A stretch of DNA of 64,000 bases from Rhynochetos jubatus (Eukaryota; Chordata; Aves; Eurypygiformes; Rhynochetidae): NCBI GenBank assembly GCA_027574665.1, contig CM050648.1, forward strand, positions 63,081,863 through 63,145,862, given 5' to 3'. The stretch's first letter is position 1. Every line of letters starts with the position of its first letter. Below are positions 37,021 to 50,325 of the stretch, in pieces. Position numbers and translations under genes: made by a program. The notes beneath the pieces are model-generated. The model searched no databases and was not told the origin of the DNA. It saw nothing but the letters and a program-made list of their open reading frames with translations.

Positions 37021-40000
37021 GAACCCAGAAGGGTTTTATGGAGATTGCTCTGAAAAGGCAACAGCCTTTTATTGGAGGACAGGACTGCAGTTGAAACCAC
37101 CGGACGAAACCCTACGGTGATTGTCAAAAGGTTAAATCACTGGCTCGGGCCATGGTCCGACGTGGGCGACCAGGGGCCGCTGGGGGCTGAGCACTGCACA
37201 GGAGACGTTCCTTCACCATGCGTGGAAATGAGGTGTGGGAAGGAGGCAGGCACAGCTCTCCCCACTGTCACCAGGCTGCAGAGCTGGGGAAGCAGGTAGA
37301 TCTGTGACCCAGGGCTCTCAGATGGGACCAGAGAAGCAACATGAGCAAGATGTGCCGGTAGAAAGCTTCTGGGGAAGACAGTGTCGTTGGTCTTGGGAAG
37401 AGCCCAGCAGCGGCAAGAGCCCAGAGGGAATGCCCCAGCTCTGAGGAGCAGTTTGGCTTTTACATCCTGCCGAATTAGACCTCACTGCCGCAGGGATGGG
37501 ATGTGCACCTATGTGCTCGTGTGCGTGTTGATAAGCTAATCAGGTGGCTGCTCAGGAATAAAACTGGTGTTAATGTCAACAAAATGGTTTTAAAAATGCC
37601 TATAACACAGTGATGGTGGACTATTAAATCCTACGGCTCCTCTTTTATCCCTGGAGGGAGGGAGTAAACGTATAAGCCAGGAAGCACACAGCTCCCGTAA
37701 CATCGCAGGGAGGAGAGGTCAGTATTTCCTTGGTGTTCAGTCTGGGGAAAGACATGGAGATAAGAGGAGATTTGTACCCTTGCTGGAAGATCATTGATCA
37801 GTCAATCAAGTGAACAAGCCAAGACCTCCTTTCATTTCCCCGGAATGATGCAGAGCTCCATACTCACCGTGGTGCTGCTCGTGCTGCCTTGCGGAGAGCG
37901 GGGCTCTCAGAGCATCCCTATGAGAGGCCAAGCTCACGCTTGGGAAAGAACGGTCCCGATGGAGCAGGTCTCCACGAAGGGTCGCCTTGCCTTGCCAGAG
38001 AGATTGCCCCAGGGGTGCAGAGCTTCTGGCATCCAGCCTGGCTCCAGGCTAGCAGCAAGGTTACGTGGGCAGCGCGGCACCGTGGGCAGAGCCCATGCCG
38101 ATCCTCCCCAGCATACCCACTCCCACTAGTGACGTAGCAGAGTATGCAGTGCAATGGGTACATCTCTGCAGAGGTGTTTTGTTCAAAGCAGGCAAATTGA
38201 CAGGCTTCCCTCATAAAACAGTAATGCAGCTTATACATGAAAAAAAGATCATCAAAAATCAGTTTTCTCCCAAGTAAGATAATTCTGACGTTACTTAAAA
38301 TACTTCAGACTTGTCAGTAAAATCTCAGTGTCATTAAAATTAACTGGCATATTTAAAGATTGACTTTCTTGCTTGCTTTCAACTCCCAGTCAGCCTGACA
38401 TGGGGAGGACACTTGCTATTCTTATCTTTTACACACTTGTATTTCTTGGCCTTTAACAGCTTCTTCTGCAGCGCACACCGCTCTGTCTGCCAGGGATAAC
38501 GGGTGTCACTGGTTGCTGCTAATCCATTATGGCAAGCTGTCTAATTACCAGTGGTGTAGCAGTAAATAAAGTGCGGGTTCACTTGCCGGCCTGCTCCTTA
38601 TCCCTCATCTGAGAAGTGGGCAAATGTTGTATCACCCCAATTATTGCTTCATTTACCTGCATGTTCCCTTGACTATGGCACTGCTAATTACTTACTTTGT
38701 TAGGCAGAAGAAATATTAGGTATTTATTTCATTTGCTGTGATGATAAGAAATACAACTCCCATTATTTGTCCCCTGGACTAGAAAATTCCCTTTGCGGCA
38801 ATCCTTCTAGCCTGCGTGCATAAATAAAACCTCATTTCACTCTAACACAGCTTTGGTACCTGAAAAGAGATCCCATTTTGATCGGGAAAATGTTCCGGTC
38901 TCTTTTCTCTTGTATGGGAAAGGCAAGTGAGGTTTGTGTGAGGAAAGGTTTCTGTAGTGGGACTGGATGTCGTACTGGACCAAACGGTTCGTTACTGGAA
39001 GATGGTTCTGCAAGATACACACGTGGAATCGCTGCTCTTCAAGAACACCACATAGGCAGGGAAGCCTGACGTGATGCCTAATGAAAGCAAATATCAAAAA
39101 GGGCCAAAGCTTCCTAAGAAAGACCCCAGCTGGTACTCTGGTACTCTCTGAACCCTATTGATCACCTTGTCACCCTACCCAACTTCCAACAAGCTCTCAG
39201 TTTGTTACCCAAACCAGTTATATTTCACTAGGATCTCCCTTCTTAGCAATGCAGCCTGAAATAAATCTTTTGAAAAGGTGTCCTGAGATGAACCCCGTGC
39301 TGTGTGTGTAGGGATGCTTTGTAAGACACATTTGGCGTGATGACTCTTGGTGTTCTTCATTTTTGTGGTCCTCTAGGAATTGTCCAGTAGTGGTGCAGAC
39401 CCCTTTAGAGATTTTACGTGTCTGGGTGACCATAGAGCACGTAAGGGCTCCCTTTTCTTGACGTCTTTCTTTGGGGTTTTTTGCAGGTATCCGTTTCTCA
39501 GGCCCCCTGGTTTGAAGGCCACTGAATTCTGCACATTCTGTAAATGGGCAATGGCTCAAGGAGAGGTAAGATTGACGGAGGAGAATGCGCAGGTTGCTTT
39601 AAAATATTTGTATGTTTACACACGTGCACCTATATTATAACGTATGTTTTTCAGCCAAACGCCCTTCAGTTTTGTCACTCGTGTCATTCAGTGCGTCTTT
39701 GTGCCATTAGCACTGGTTTCACTGACTCTGCAGCTTGCCCTTGAATTTCAAGGTGCCAACACGTGAAACAGAAATTTGGATCAGCAACATTGTTGGGATT
39801 TCACTTCTGACAATCCAAGAAATAAAGAATAAAGGGCTACAGCTGGCTGAAATGAATGTCTTACACAGTCTCCCTTCTTAAAATATTCAAAATGTTCATA
39901 CCTCAAGGACGTCATTTAAACGTTCCTTTTAGCCTTCTGCATCACCTTTAAACAAGGCGCTGGCATAGCCCCGCTGCCTCGTTTAGACGAGAGAATAATA

Positions 40001-41571
40001 ACAGATCTCTTGTATTCCCTGGCACTGGGAGGGAGGGTCTTTGGACATCCCGACTTTGAAGGCTGGAAGAGTCTCGCCTTCAGACTGTTCATTTCCAGGT
40101 GGAAGAAACATGCTTTAAATACTGCTACCAAAGAAAACCCACTTTTTCTGAATATATTTGATAGAAGAACAACACTTCAATTTCTTTTCACAGACGTTTG
40201 TGGAGAGGGGAGGGGATTTGCGGTTGGGTGTCGGATGGTTGAACTTACCTTCAAGGTCTTGCTGCCAAAGTCTCCTTCTTGGTCTGCGGCAGAAACGAGG
40301 AGGTTGTGGTGCAGCTCCTCAGTGGTGGACCCCGCTGCGGCAGAGCGGGCCACACGGAGGGGGCTGCGGCAGAAAAGCACAGCCCAGAGAGCACTCCCAG
40401 GTCCAGGAAAGCAGCCAGGACACTTCAGAGCTACCTGGAGAAGGAAACAGGAAACAGCAACAGGCAATGAGAGATTCTAAAAGGAGCTCCTCCAAAAGCT
40501 ACATCAGAAAAATCAAACCGAAGGAAAAGAGGGAGAAATCAGGAGCTCTTTCCTTGGCCGCCGTGTCCTGTGCCGCACACCAAATCACCCTGTCTGCAAA
40601 CATGACTGACATCACGGGAGAAGAATGTAAACTTTGATTTTAAAAAAATACCATTTGCTGCTGCTCCTCTTTGGCAGCAGATGTCATTTCTTTGGAGTAT
40701 TTTTATCTGATTACGCACGCATATGCACATACATAAATATTTTGTTAAAAGCAGTAGGATGCTTCCCTCTTTCTTCCCCGCACTTGCAACAGAGGCTGGG
40801 CACCGTTCAAAGCGGGCTCCTCCTGAGAGCTTCCACGTGTGCCGCAAGAGGAAGAGGAGAGCAAAATGAAAATTACAAAAGAGTACTAATAACAATAAAA
40901 ACAACAAATAAGCCGAGTGAGAAACGGAGGAGTAATTCAAGCTGTGTCCTTTATACCAATAATAAATGACCCAGCACCGGGGAAAGCAGGTTGCTAAATT
41001 AAAACTAATGTGGGAGGTGTGTGTCCCCCCCGTCCTCCCCCCACCCCCTCCCCCATTACTCCACCCCAGCTGTGAGGATCTATGCTGGGGGCTTGGGTGT
41101 CTTCCCTCCCTCCCTTCAATCTACCTAGCCAGAGCCCTCTCCCTGCTTGACAGCTACCGCAAGCCCAAACTGACAGCTCTTCAAAATCCGCCGAAGAAAC
41201 CCAGCATTAATTAAGTCATTGCTGGACTGTAATTTCCTTGAGAAGTAAAAAATTCTCACACAAGAAAAGGTTACGGAGACCTTTTCTGTGTCAAAATTAC
41301 CATGCTGCATGAATATTAATGCTCTTAATGAAGACAACCTTTGCTTCATCAGGAAGGTTCTGGAGCAGGTGCCAAGCCTGAAGTCTCACTCTGTGGATTT
41401 TCTACTCTATGAAAGTCGGCACAATGCAATTTTTCCATTAAAATCAACATTTCCCACATGATCGCGGGGTTTTTTTTTTTCTTCTGTACAGATAGGCGGA
41501 AAGAGGGGGGAAAAAATCCCTCTGCTTTGAAATCAAACATTTAAAGGTTTCATTCAACACATTAATCAGCA

Positions 41572-41637
41572 CTGAGAGAGAGGAGAGGAGGAGGAGGAGG
41601 AGAAGGAGAAGGGGGGCGGAGGCGGGGGGGGGGGGGA
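41572..41637 (+). repeat. Polypurine tract ending in G runs
   Basis: About 65 bases are almost entirely purine on the + strand: GAGAGAGGAGAGGAGGAGG-type repeats, then GGGGGG, then CGGAGGC, then 13 G (41624-41636). The G runs could form a quadruplex and the mirror-like purine repeat a triplex. The 13-G count may be imprecise. Confidence 0.9.
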
Positions 41638-42264
41638 TATCTGCCTTATTTATACAGATCTCGCACGCGCTTCCATAGATCACAGCCGCGTTCGTGTCGC
41701 ACGCTGCCCCGGGGTGCCTCCGGGCACATCCTCTCCAGAAGGGCTCGGGATCACGGGTGGACGCCACGATGGGGGCATCAGGAAGGGGCTGGCATGGAGG
41801 CATCGCCACAGATGCCCTGCTTGGGATGTGAGCCCCGGCTTTAAGCCTTCTGGCGTTTGCTCCCCAGAGACCGAGGGTGGGGGCCATCTGGAAGGGCATG
41901 GCCGAAGGGGGTATCACCAAAAAATGAGGGAATGGAGGAAGGGGCCTCCCCCGTGGCGGGCAGTGGAGATGCTCGGCCGTGAGGGCAGCAAGGATGTGCG
42001 TTAGCACAAAGTGATGGAGGAAAAAGCTGTTTCCTTGGCTCTTCCTAAGGGAGAAGAGGGTTTTCGATGGCACTGCGCTGGAGAAATGGCACTGCCGTTG
42101 TTCCGAGCCGTTTCACTGGCATTTAGCCTCAAACAAGGAAAGGGGAAAAAATAATATATAAGAAAAAGTGTAGAGAAACACTGAGGACAGAACAGAGGCT
42201 GCAGCTTTAGAGGGGAAAGAAAAGCAGGTAAAAGACACCTCTTTCTTCCCCCTTCAAAAGGAGA
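41638..42264. other. GC-rich non-coding stretch; no gene seen
   Basis: This is GC-rich sequence with long overlapping frames on both strands, the longest on the minus strand across 41444-42073. That frame runs through the polypurine tract, giving a leucine-rich run, and shows no domain. I regard it as chance in stop-poor DNA. Confidence 0.4.
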
Positions 42265-42560
42265 AAATGATATGAAAACTGCCCATTAATTATATCTTCT
42301 ACTTCTACTTATTAGGCATTCATGATCTAATAATGGCTGTGGCTAACTTATAAAAAAAATCTGATTATTTTCTGTTGGGGCATGCAATGCCCTGTATATA
42401 TTAAAAAGGTAAGCAATGATATATATTTATGGGTGCTGATGTAATAGCTATTAGATTTATAATGCGGAGAAGAAACATAATTTTATTAGAAAGAGCAATA
42501 GTTCACAATCCTATTATTGTTTATTGCTGACGTCAGTGCTGAACTATAATAAGAATCATG
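42265..42560. promoter_or_regulatory. AT-rich block with TAAT, forkhead and CRE motifs (candidate enhancer)
   Basis: CATTAATTATATC near 42283 gives a homeodomain core. TGTTTA at 42518-42523 fits a forkhead core and lies four bases upstream of an exact CRE palindrome, TGACGTCA (42528-42535). The block is AT-rich, lacks simple repeats and is stop-rich in all frames. Motif clustering of this kind is typical of enhancers in gene deserts; function is inferred. Confidence 0.35.
42528..42535. promoter_or_regulatory. Perfect CRE palindrome TGACGTCA
   Basis: This is an exact CREB/ATF consensus within very AT-rich DNA, where a retained CpG is unusual. A forkhead core lies just upstream at 42518-42523. 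Confidence 0.4.
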
Positions 42561-45500
42561 TAACAACTGGAAATAATAATAAAAATGCCGTTTACATTTG
42601 CAAGAAATGGATCCTCTAAAACAAAAATAGGGATTATAAACCCCAGCCCTGGGCTAGCTGGGGATACCTGGCAGGAGCCGTTTGGGTTGCAGCAACACTC
42701 AGGATGCAGGTGAAGGTTTTTAACACCCTGAACCAAAGGTAAACATCTTCCTAACTCCAAATCTGCCCTCAGCCTCCCTGCAAACACCTGGGCGAGACCT
42801 GGAGGGGGCCACCCAGGGCATTCCCGTGGGTGCCCCATGCAGCGTAGCCCCATGGGGCTCAACTGCTGTGTCGTCCCCAGAGACAGAGGGATGCCTGGGG
42901 TGGTGGCATGCCCAGACCCGCCTCCCACTGTGAGCAACACACAGGCACCAAATCGTCCTTTGGCCTCCTTAAGAGTAACGTCGATAATTTGAGTTTATGA
43001 AACCTCGCACCCTAAGCCTCGTTAAAGTACTCAAACTACTGCTATGCACCTTTTATGGCTAGCCTTTGTTTTATATAAATATATGCATATATACTTAGAC
43101 TCTAAATCTTTCATTATAGCGGCCCAACAAATCTGTTTCCAAGCTCTCTCTGGAACTGTCAGCCTTGCTGGTCTCTGCTTCTCTGTAGTACCTTTTTTCC
43201 CCCATTTATGGCAGTTTTTTTTCCCTTTAGAGCAGTGTTTGCTGACCTTCAGACTCAAGAATTAACTCATTCTCCCGACACAGTGCATTATTAATGAGGG
43301 TGTTTCAGAAAGTTCCTTAGCCACTTCCTTTAAAACTCCTGGGTGCAAATTAACAGAGCTGGTTTTGGGAAAGCTTAATTTTAGCAGGTGCTGCCTCAGA
43401 TCTTCCTTTGTTGCAGAGATAAACGTTCTGCTCCCGCAGAAACGTCAGACGGGATAGATACACCCTCCAGCTTCACTGCAAATAGAGAACAAAAGTGTCT
43501 AGTCAACACTTCAGATCTTTCTTTGTTAATCCTTGCAATGCTGTGAGCTGTCTTTAGCAATCGTCCCACAACTGTTCAGGGGTTTTCTTGCTTCTTTTAG
43601 AGATTTCTGGGATTTTTCATTATCCATCATTCTGCCGGCCACTGATTCTGCACTGATTTCTTTTAGCTCTCTGTGTGTGTGCATGTAGAGGGAGAAAAGG
43701 GAAAGAAGGGTGCAACAGTATCATTTTTTAGCATCTTCGAACATTTCCCAATTTTCATTAAATTTCTTATGACCAGTTGACAGTCCCACTCGGTCATTGC
43801 AAGGGTTGCATTAAGGCTTACGTAGCTGGCCCTTTCCTTTTAGAGCACAGAATAGTCTAAGAATACGAACTAGGGGGAGTGTGTCTGGAGGAGATAAAGG
43901 TAGGGCTCACACAATTTCACTGGCCAAGTAAGAGGCTGCAGGGTTGTGTGGCTGGGGTGGCACCAGTTCTTGCTGAGAAGGAGGTGGAGTGGGAGTACAT
44001 AGCGAGGTGGGACAATGCTCCCAAGCATGTGTCCCTGTTCCCAGGTGGCATCCAAGTCAGAGTACATCTCACTGTCGAGATGTTCCCTGTGGCCGTATGC
44101 TGGGTGGATAACCCTGGATCTCCAGCAGCCCTTGCTCACCAGCCCTCCTCTGGCCAAGCCCTTTCCCCCTTCTCAGTCCTAGCTGGTACTTGCTGCTCCC
44201 CACCTGGCAAATTCCCTACCCAAAATCACAAATCCCCCACCATCAGCCACCGCCAACCCCGAGTTTTCCCTGGGACATTAAAAACGTGGCCTGGCCATGA
44301 GTCTGTGGAAAGAGATGGCCACTGGCTTCACAAAATATTGACAGGCCCTGCCATAAGTGAGATAAGGGGAAAGTAAGACACGCAGTCAGCAAGTGCCACA
44401 AACTTAGAAATCTTGATCCATGACCAAACACCTGCACTAAAGGTTTCGACAGAGATGGAACAGTCTGAAGGGGTTAGAAAGGAAGAAAGGTTTGCAAATG
44501 TTGGCGTAGACAGGATGATACGCTGAACCGGAGAAGGAACAGAGTCTTTAGTTCCTTGACTCCAATAAGTTGTCTGCATTAAAGTAACTCAGATGGCTGA
44601 GGTTCTTATAAATCAGTGGAATTTCAGATTTCCACAGAACAATGTGATATTGTGTCCTGTAATTATACAAATATTCTTATGGGACATGATATCACACTTA
44701 AAACTCTAAATTTTTAAAGGTGTTTCGGTTACTTTATAGCAGCAGAGTGTCTTCAGAATGAACTAGATTTGCTATTCCATCTGGAGAACAAAGAGAAAAA
44801 TTTATAGAAGATCAAACAAATAAAAATACATCGAGAAAGACAGTAAGTGATGTCAACGCACTAAGAAATTAAAAACTTTGCATTAGTGTCTGAGCTTTTT
44901 TGTTGGTACCCAGGTATTATAAATAATAAACTAAACCGAAATTGTACATATTATAAAGCTGCATTTTTCTGTAGGGGTTCTGGTGACATGTACAAACCAC
45001 GTGAGCTCTACTCCCATGGTTTATCTATGTCACTAATCCCCCTCTATAAAACTAGAAACGGGAGGGGCGTAACTTGCGTGGAGCCGATTCCATCCCTTGC
45101 CTACATTTGTTTCCAAATTACTTGACAAGCCTTGCCCATGGCTTTCCAGGAGTCTGCTTTGGGATGAATGAACTTCTGCAGCAGAGATATTCATCTTGTG
45201 AAAAATGTTTGGTTTGGGTCATTGGAACTATTTGGGAAATATTTGGCTGAAAAATAAAGGAGAAAGTCAACTCAAGTGGAAAATCTGAGGTGACGTTTAT
45301 TTGTGACTGATGAAGAATGATAATCTATATTTTGCCTGTGTATTTTTTTTAAAGACTTTGTAATCAGCTCAGTTCGCTCTCAAATGATGCTTGTGTTCTT
45401 TTTTTCCAAGTCATTCCACCAGGAAAACAAAAAACCTAGTCCATCATGAAGATCTAATTGTGATAAAATCCATATGCTTTTAAAAATAACTTTCTAATTA

Positions 45501-47102
45501 GCCTCTGACTGAGAAACTATTGTGAAATTCTCTCTGTCAGGTTTATTTGAAATAGCTCTCAACACAAACAGGTCTCTGCTTCCCCGGGTTATCTCAGGGA
45601 AGGCTGGGGTCTGCACCAGTTGCCGTCACTCTGTCACCTCACCCAAGCACTCGCCGGCTTTCGGATGCTCAAAGGATGACTCTGAAATGCACCCCTAGAC
45701 CCCTGCATTGTGTTACAATGCATCTCCTGAGGTTTTCACCTGGGGAAATGGAAGCTGAGGAGACTTACCACCCTGCTGTGCACCTTGTGAGACAGCGTTT
45801 TAACTTTTCTGTCAAAACAGATGGGAGTTTTGTTCATGGAGAATCTTTTGGGATGCCAAACCCAGTGTTCCTGCCTCCCTCATGACAACAATCATGCCAG
45901 GATCGCTGCAGGAGTCTCACCCCCTCTCCCCCGCGACTCCCTAAACCTTCATCCCAGAGAGATGGAATGGCAAATCTCATTCCTGGCTCTTGCTGGCCTC
46001 TTAGAAAATCCTGGGCTTAATCAGGAGGCTTGTTTATGGTACAGCTTCTTGTCTCGCAAGTACTACAGATGCCACTTCGTTGCACCTAAACTGCTTACGA
46101 GACAGCACTCTTATCTAATAAGACATAGCACAGCCATACATATTTATTTATATTTGAACTCTTGCCCCCTGTACTATACTGCAGGTCATGCATCTGCTCC
46201 AACACCACCTTATTAATTTTCTACTACTCTTCTCCATGGTGGCAACGGTGTTTTGAAGCCTGAAAGGAATATTTTCCTTTTTTTTCCACTTTGATCTATC
46301 TCGTTAACACTTTAGCTGCTGAAAAGAGGGGAGTCTGGGCTTCCCGAGCATGGTATTGCAGCGCTCCTCGTTGGGAATCGGGACACAGCAAGGATCTCCA
46401 GACAATGTCACTTCTCCGCCTGTGTAATACATTACTGTTCTGTTTTGTACCTTGCTAATTAGAAAGCAGGAAAGAAAAAATATATTTATATATAAAAGAG
46501 CTCCCATCTGACAGACTCAAATTACAAAAGTATTCTGATATAAATTATTTAATCAGTGGGGGGAAAAAAGAAAGTCACAGTACTAACTATCATTTCTAGA
46601 CAGAGTATTAACAACCCTTCCTTTCATTGGCTTCTGGTGTCTTATTTTGCACACCCATCACCAATAAGAAGCTATTGCATGATGCTTACCATAAAATATG
46701 ACTTTCATCTCTTTGTCTTAGCATTCACTTGCTTCATTTACCTTCCTAATGTATAAAAAGTTTTTAATTTGCCTCCCTCCCTTCCTCTTCTGTCACTAGC
46801 ACTCTTGAAAACTTCTGGAAGAAGAAAGTAAAGACTTTAATTCATATATGGGACCCCATTCTGCCAGCCAGATCTGCCAGACTTTGAAATGCACTCCATG
46901 AACAAGGTGTTGTTTGAAGGTGTGATCGCAGCTTTATGGCTAGGTTACAAGCTGGTGATAGGAAACCATCCCAAAGAAAGTGCTGTTCTCTGAACCCACG
47001 CCTCTTTTGATGTCCTGCAATGATGGATATTCACTGGGAGGCCAAAGGCTTGCTCGGAGTGACCTTCCAGAGCAGCAAAGGGAAGGGTGTTCAGGGCCGG
47101 AG
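42561..47102. other. Intergenic DNA; no gene seen
   Basis: The composition alternates between AT-rich (43.0-43.8, 44.6-45.6 and 46.2-46.9 kb) and GC-richer (42.65-42.95 and 43.87-44.3 kb) stretches. Frames such as 43879-44376 on the plus strand overlap comparable frames on the minus strand and show no domain or splice structure. No RNA gene or named repeat is visible. Confidence 0.45.
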
Positions 47103-47160
47103 CTCTGCCCAAGGGCAGAGGTGGCCATGCCGGGGGCTTAGCCCCCACCTCTGCGCAGAG
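47103..47160. repeat. Nested GC-rich inverted repeats
   Basis: Four exact inverted repeats overlap in 58 bases: CTCTGCCC/GGGCAGAG (47103-47110 and 47113-47120, 2-base loop); GCAGAGGTGG/CCACCTCTGC (47115-47124 and 47145-47154); GGGGGC/GCCCCC (47132-47137 and 47141-47146, loop TTA); and the 12-bp palindrome CTCTGCGCAGAG (47149-47160). CTCTGC and GCAGAG words recur, so several alternative hairpins compete. It could be a cruciform-prone site, a clustered protein-binding site or part of a decayed element. No evidence of transcription exists here. Confidence 0.75.
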
Positions 47161-50100
47161 AACATCCAGCCAGGGTAACCCTTGGTGTGCCGAGGTTGTG
47201 CCTGTCCTTGGAGCAGGTCTCCAGAGACCAGACCCTGCGTGTCTAGCCTGCTTCAGCTTGTGGCCGGAGCCGAGCTCTCACCCCAGCGCTCTCCTCGGGG
47301 TGGGCCCATGTCCTCAGCGCGTGGGTGGCAGCTTGTGGTGCCAGGTTGCTTCTCCAGACGCCCTCTGAAAGTCAAGCCCAGAAGTTTTACAAGCCACGTT
47401 GTAAAGAGGCCTCGCACGGCAGGGCTTCCACAAAACAACCAGAAATAACTTGGCCTAGCCATGGTGCCAAACCGACCCAAAGGGTGGAAAGCACACCGTC
47501 AAACTATTAAAAGACCAACCTAGCCTCTTCCCAAGAGGCTGCTGCTGCGAGGCCAACGCAGTTCTGCTGCATGACAGCCTGGGGCCAACCACTGCAACCA
47601 CCTTACGGGCTGGCGGCACACCCCAGAGCAAGGTTTGTCATCTAAGAGCCTCAGACCGTGAGCAAAACGTTTTTCAAAAGACCAGGAAGGGTAACATGCG
47701 CCAAAGTCTGTGTTCGTGCATAAACTGTACCAAACCTGAAGGCTGCTCTGGGAGGGGTAACCCCGGGGCCCCCCCTTGACTCAGTGCCTGTGTCTGCTAA
47801 GAGTACAGATATATTGTTTTCTGGTCCCTGTGGTGAGCGAATACCTTTAGATTGCCTGCTGAGATTACCTATAATAAAAAACAGAGAGAGTAAACTGCTT
47901 TTCCTTTCACAGTTATGTCACTACTATATGTACATATATATATATATGTATTGCAGGTTTACAGTCCATATCTTATTGTTGGATAAGCAGCTGGAACTAT
48001 TGAGAGTTTTGTGGAAATCTTCCACTCTTCTTCCCTCAAGCTGTGAGCTCAGGGGCCAGAGTATTGTCTGGAAAAAGGCGCTCTCAGGGCAGCTGGACGG
48101 TGGGGCTGCTCCCTCCGAAGTTGGCCTGATGCCGGTGCCCACTGGCCCAGGAGGTACAGCCCAAGCGAGACCACCGGTGCAGCCAGGTAAAACACCCTTG
48201 GATGCTTCATGCCGGCCAAACCCTCTTGGGCTGCTTTTTGTCCCAGCTGCCTCCCAGCACCACTGGGGAGGTGCAGAGCCCCGAGCCTTCCCTGAAGCCC
48301 CCCACACCATCATCTTTATGGCCCTGCAGTGTCACCAAGAAGGTGACAGTCCCCAGCAGGTGACAAAGGCTCTGCTCTCAGCTGCACTTGCAGGGGATGG
48401 AAAGGTCCCTTTTTTTTTACCCAGCAGAGCTGCTGCTAGTAGCAGCCTCCTCCTCTGCTCTCTCTCCCTCCTCCTCGTCACCACCGCCAGACGCTGGAAG
48501 CATGAAAAAAAGCTCATTTTTCTGACATAACACATTAAGATCTTGAAAGTTTATGCCACAGCAGTGTAAAACGAATACCTCTTGGCACAACAGAGGCGAA
48601 GCGCTGCCTGTTTGTTAACAGGGAGGGAAGTTCCTGCTCATGTTACCCATCACACTGTGCAGGGACAACTGACAGCTGCCTGCGACCCAGCCCTCGCCCT
48701 CCCGCTCCTCCCGCCTGCTCCCTGCTCTTGCCCCAGTAGGATGAAAACATTCCTGCTCAGAGGCAGAGGAGGCTCAGGATTCAAGAGAGGGTGTTTTGCT
48801 CCTGACGGTGCTGCTGCAGCGGAGCTGCCAACATCAGGGGACTCCGTCCCAGCAGCGCAACCACCCCAAGCCCCTTCAGTGTGCAAGCCCACGGCCGGCC
48901 GATGGTGACCTTTGCGCTCCTGTGTCGAGGATGGGGAAAAGAAAGGTGCCTCCTGCTTGCTGCATAATGAAAATATCAGAAGCAAAGAGCTATAAGTCCT
49001 GGGTCATTCGGGGCGGGCTGGGAGAAGCCACTTCCCCTGTGGGAATTGTTACTTGCAGCATTTAATCATACAAGGGAGGTCAGATTGCCAAACCCAGCGG
49101 CAAAGGTGCCAAATGCCGCTTCTGGGAATCAGAGGCAGCTGAAATGAAACTCTGGAAAGGTCTCAGGCTGGTCAGTGGAGGAAAGCTCAGCCTTCATCTG
49201 CACAAAGCGGTGTGCCGCTTCTTCATTCCTGTGTACAAACACATGTAGTGCTGACTACCAGTGTGGGAGTTTTATTGTCTTGTCTGAAAGGTACGAGCTG
49301 AGAAGTCAGGGCAATATTAAACAGCATTTATTAAATGAGGGAGGGTTTAATATGCTGTACAGATACTAAGTATTTGAATTAGCAGAAGCTTGGACATATA
49401 CCCAAAAAAAGCACATTTTATTGGTTGAATTACGTTTTCCCAAGGAGAAGGTGGGGGCCACCTAATGCTAACAGCTGAAAAGTAAGGATCTTCCCTCTCT
49501 TCAAACCCAGCACATTAGAAATGTGGGAGGAAGAGGGGTTGTTTTCTTCAAGAAAACTTTCAACCCACATACTCTGGGGCAGGGTGAGTAATACTCCTTC
49601 ACCAGATGCCTGATTGACTGGAGGAGTGTTGAGATGAATGGTTCCTTGGAAAAATTAGGGGAAACAAGTAAAAAAGTCCTATCAAAAGAGACTGTTCAAG
49701 AGCACAAAGAGAGGAAGCCCCTGACCCATAAATACGCAGGGGAGAGCATGGCATGTGCTTGTCCTCTCGCCGTGCCCATCCCAGGGCAGCCCCTTTTGAC
49801 CACAGTGATGATCAGGCAGGGTACAGGGCCTGGTGGGTTTTGGTCTGGTCCACTCTGGCTGCTCTTATGTTGCGTACAGACGAATTTCTACTGATTGAGT
49901 TAAACCAGTGGACACTTACTGTGGCTGAAGAATGATGTGCTTTGTTCCAGCCTGACATCAGTGCTAATTAATTTAGAGTAAACAGAAATAAAAATGGTAC
50001 AAAGTGCAGTAAAAGTATCCAGCTTGCAGTGATTTAATGAAATCGGTTCACACTCAGATAAAACCAGTGCAACTCAGCACACAGATAAACACTGAGGCAA

Positions 50101-50317
50101 ACTGATTAAATGTCCAAACAAAGGAATAAAACCATGAAATCAGTTGGACAGTGAAGAAGGTCAATTGTAAAATAGATGATATTGTTCCAGCAGAACTGAA
50201 ATTCTTTCTTTTCCCACTGATTTTGTATTGTTTTGGTGTGGTGCTGCTCAGTGTTCCCACCTCAACCTCTGCACTCAACAGAAAATTGTGGAGTATTTCC
50301 TTGTTCTTTTCTGCAGA

Positions 50318-50325
50318 TGACGTCA
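50318..50325. promoter_or_regulatory. Perfect CRE palindrome TGACGTCA
   Basis: This is the third exact CREB/ATF consensus in the window, in AT-rich DNA with sequence GCAGATGACGTCATTCCC around it. Confidence 0.4.

Larger units (their letters stand above)
33311..41571. other. Intergenic DNA; no gene seen
   Basis: This stretch has mixed composition. The 34.0-35.9 kb part is moderately GC-rich with frames on both strands (for example near 35321-35602 and 35632-35931 on the minus strand and 35440-35784 on the plus strand) that contain no domain I recognise. It also holds a 32-bp tandem duplication (34526-34583). The 38.3-38.8 kb part is AT-rich with low CpG and looks regulatory. GC-rich frames around 40.0-40.6 kb are on both strands and are probably random. 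I see no mobile element that I can name with confidence. Confidence 0.45.

Noticed and set aside
41444..42073. Minus-strand frame of 209 codons
   Set aside because: It runs through the polypurine tract, which gives a poly-leucine stretch. It has no domain and no splice structure, and the overlapping plus strand is also partly open.
47784..48530. Plus-strand frame of 248 codons
   Set aside because: The sequence starts across a TA microsatellite and has no recognisable motif. A 129-codon minus-strand frame overlaps it, and composition explains the lack of stops.
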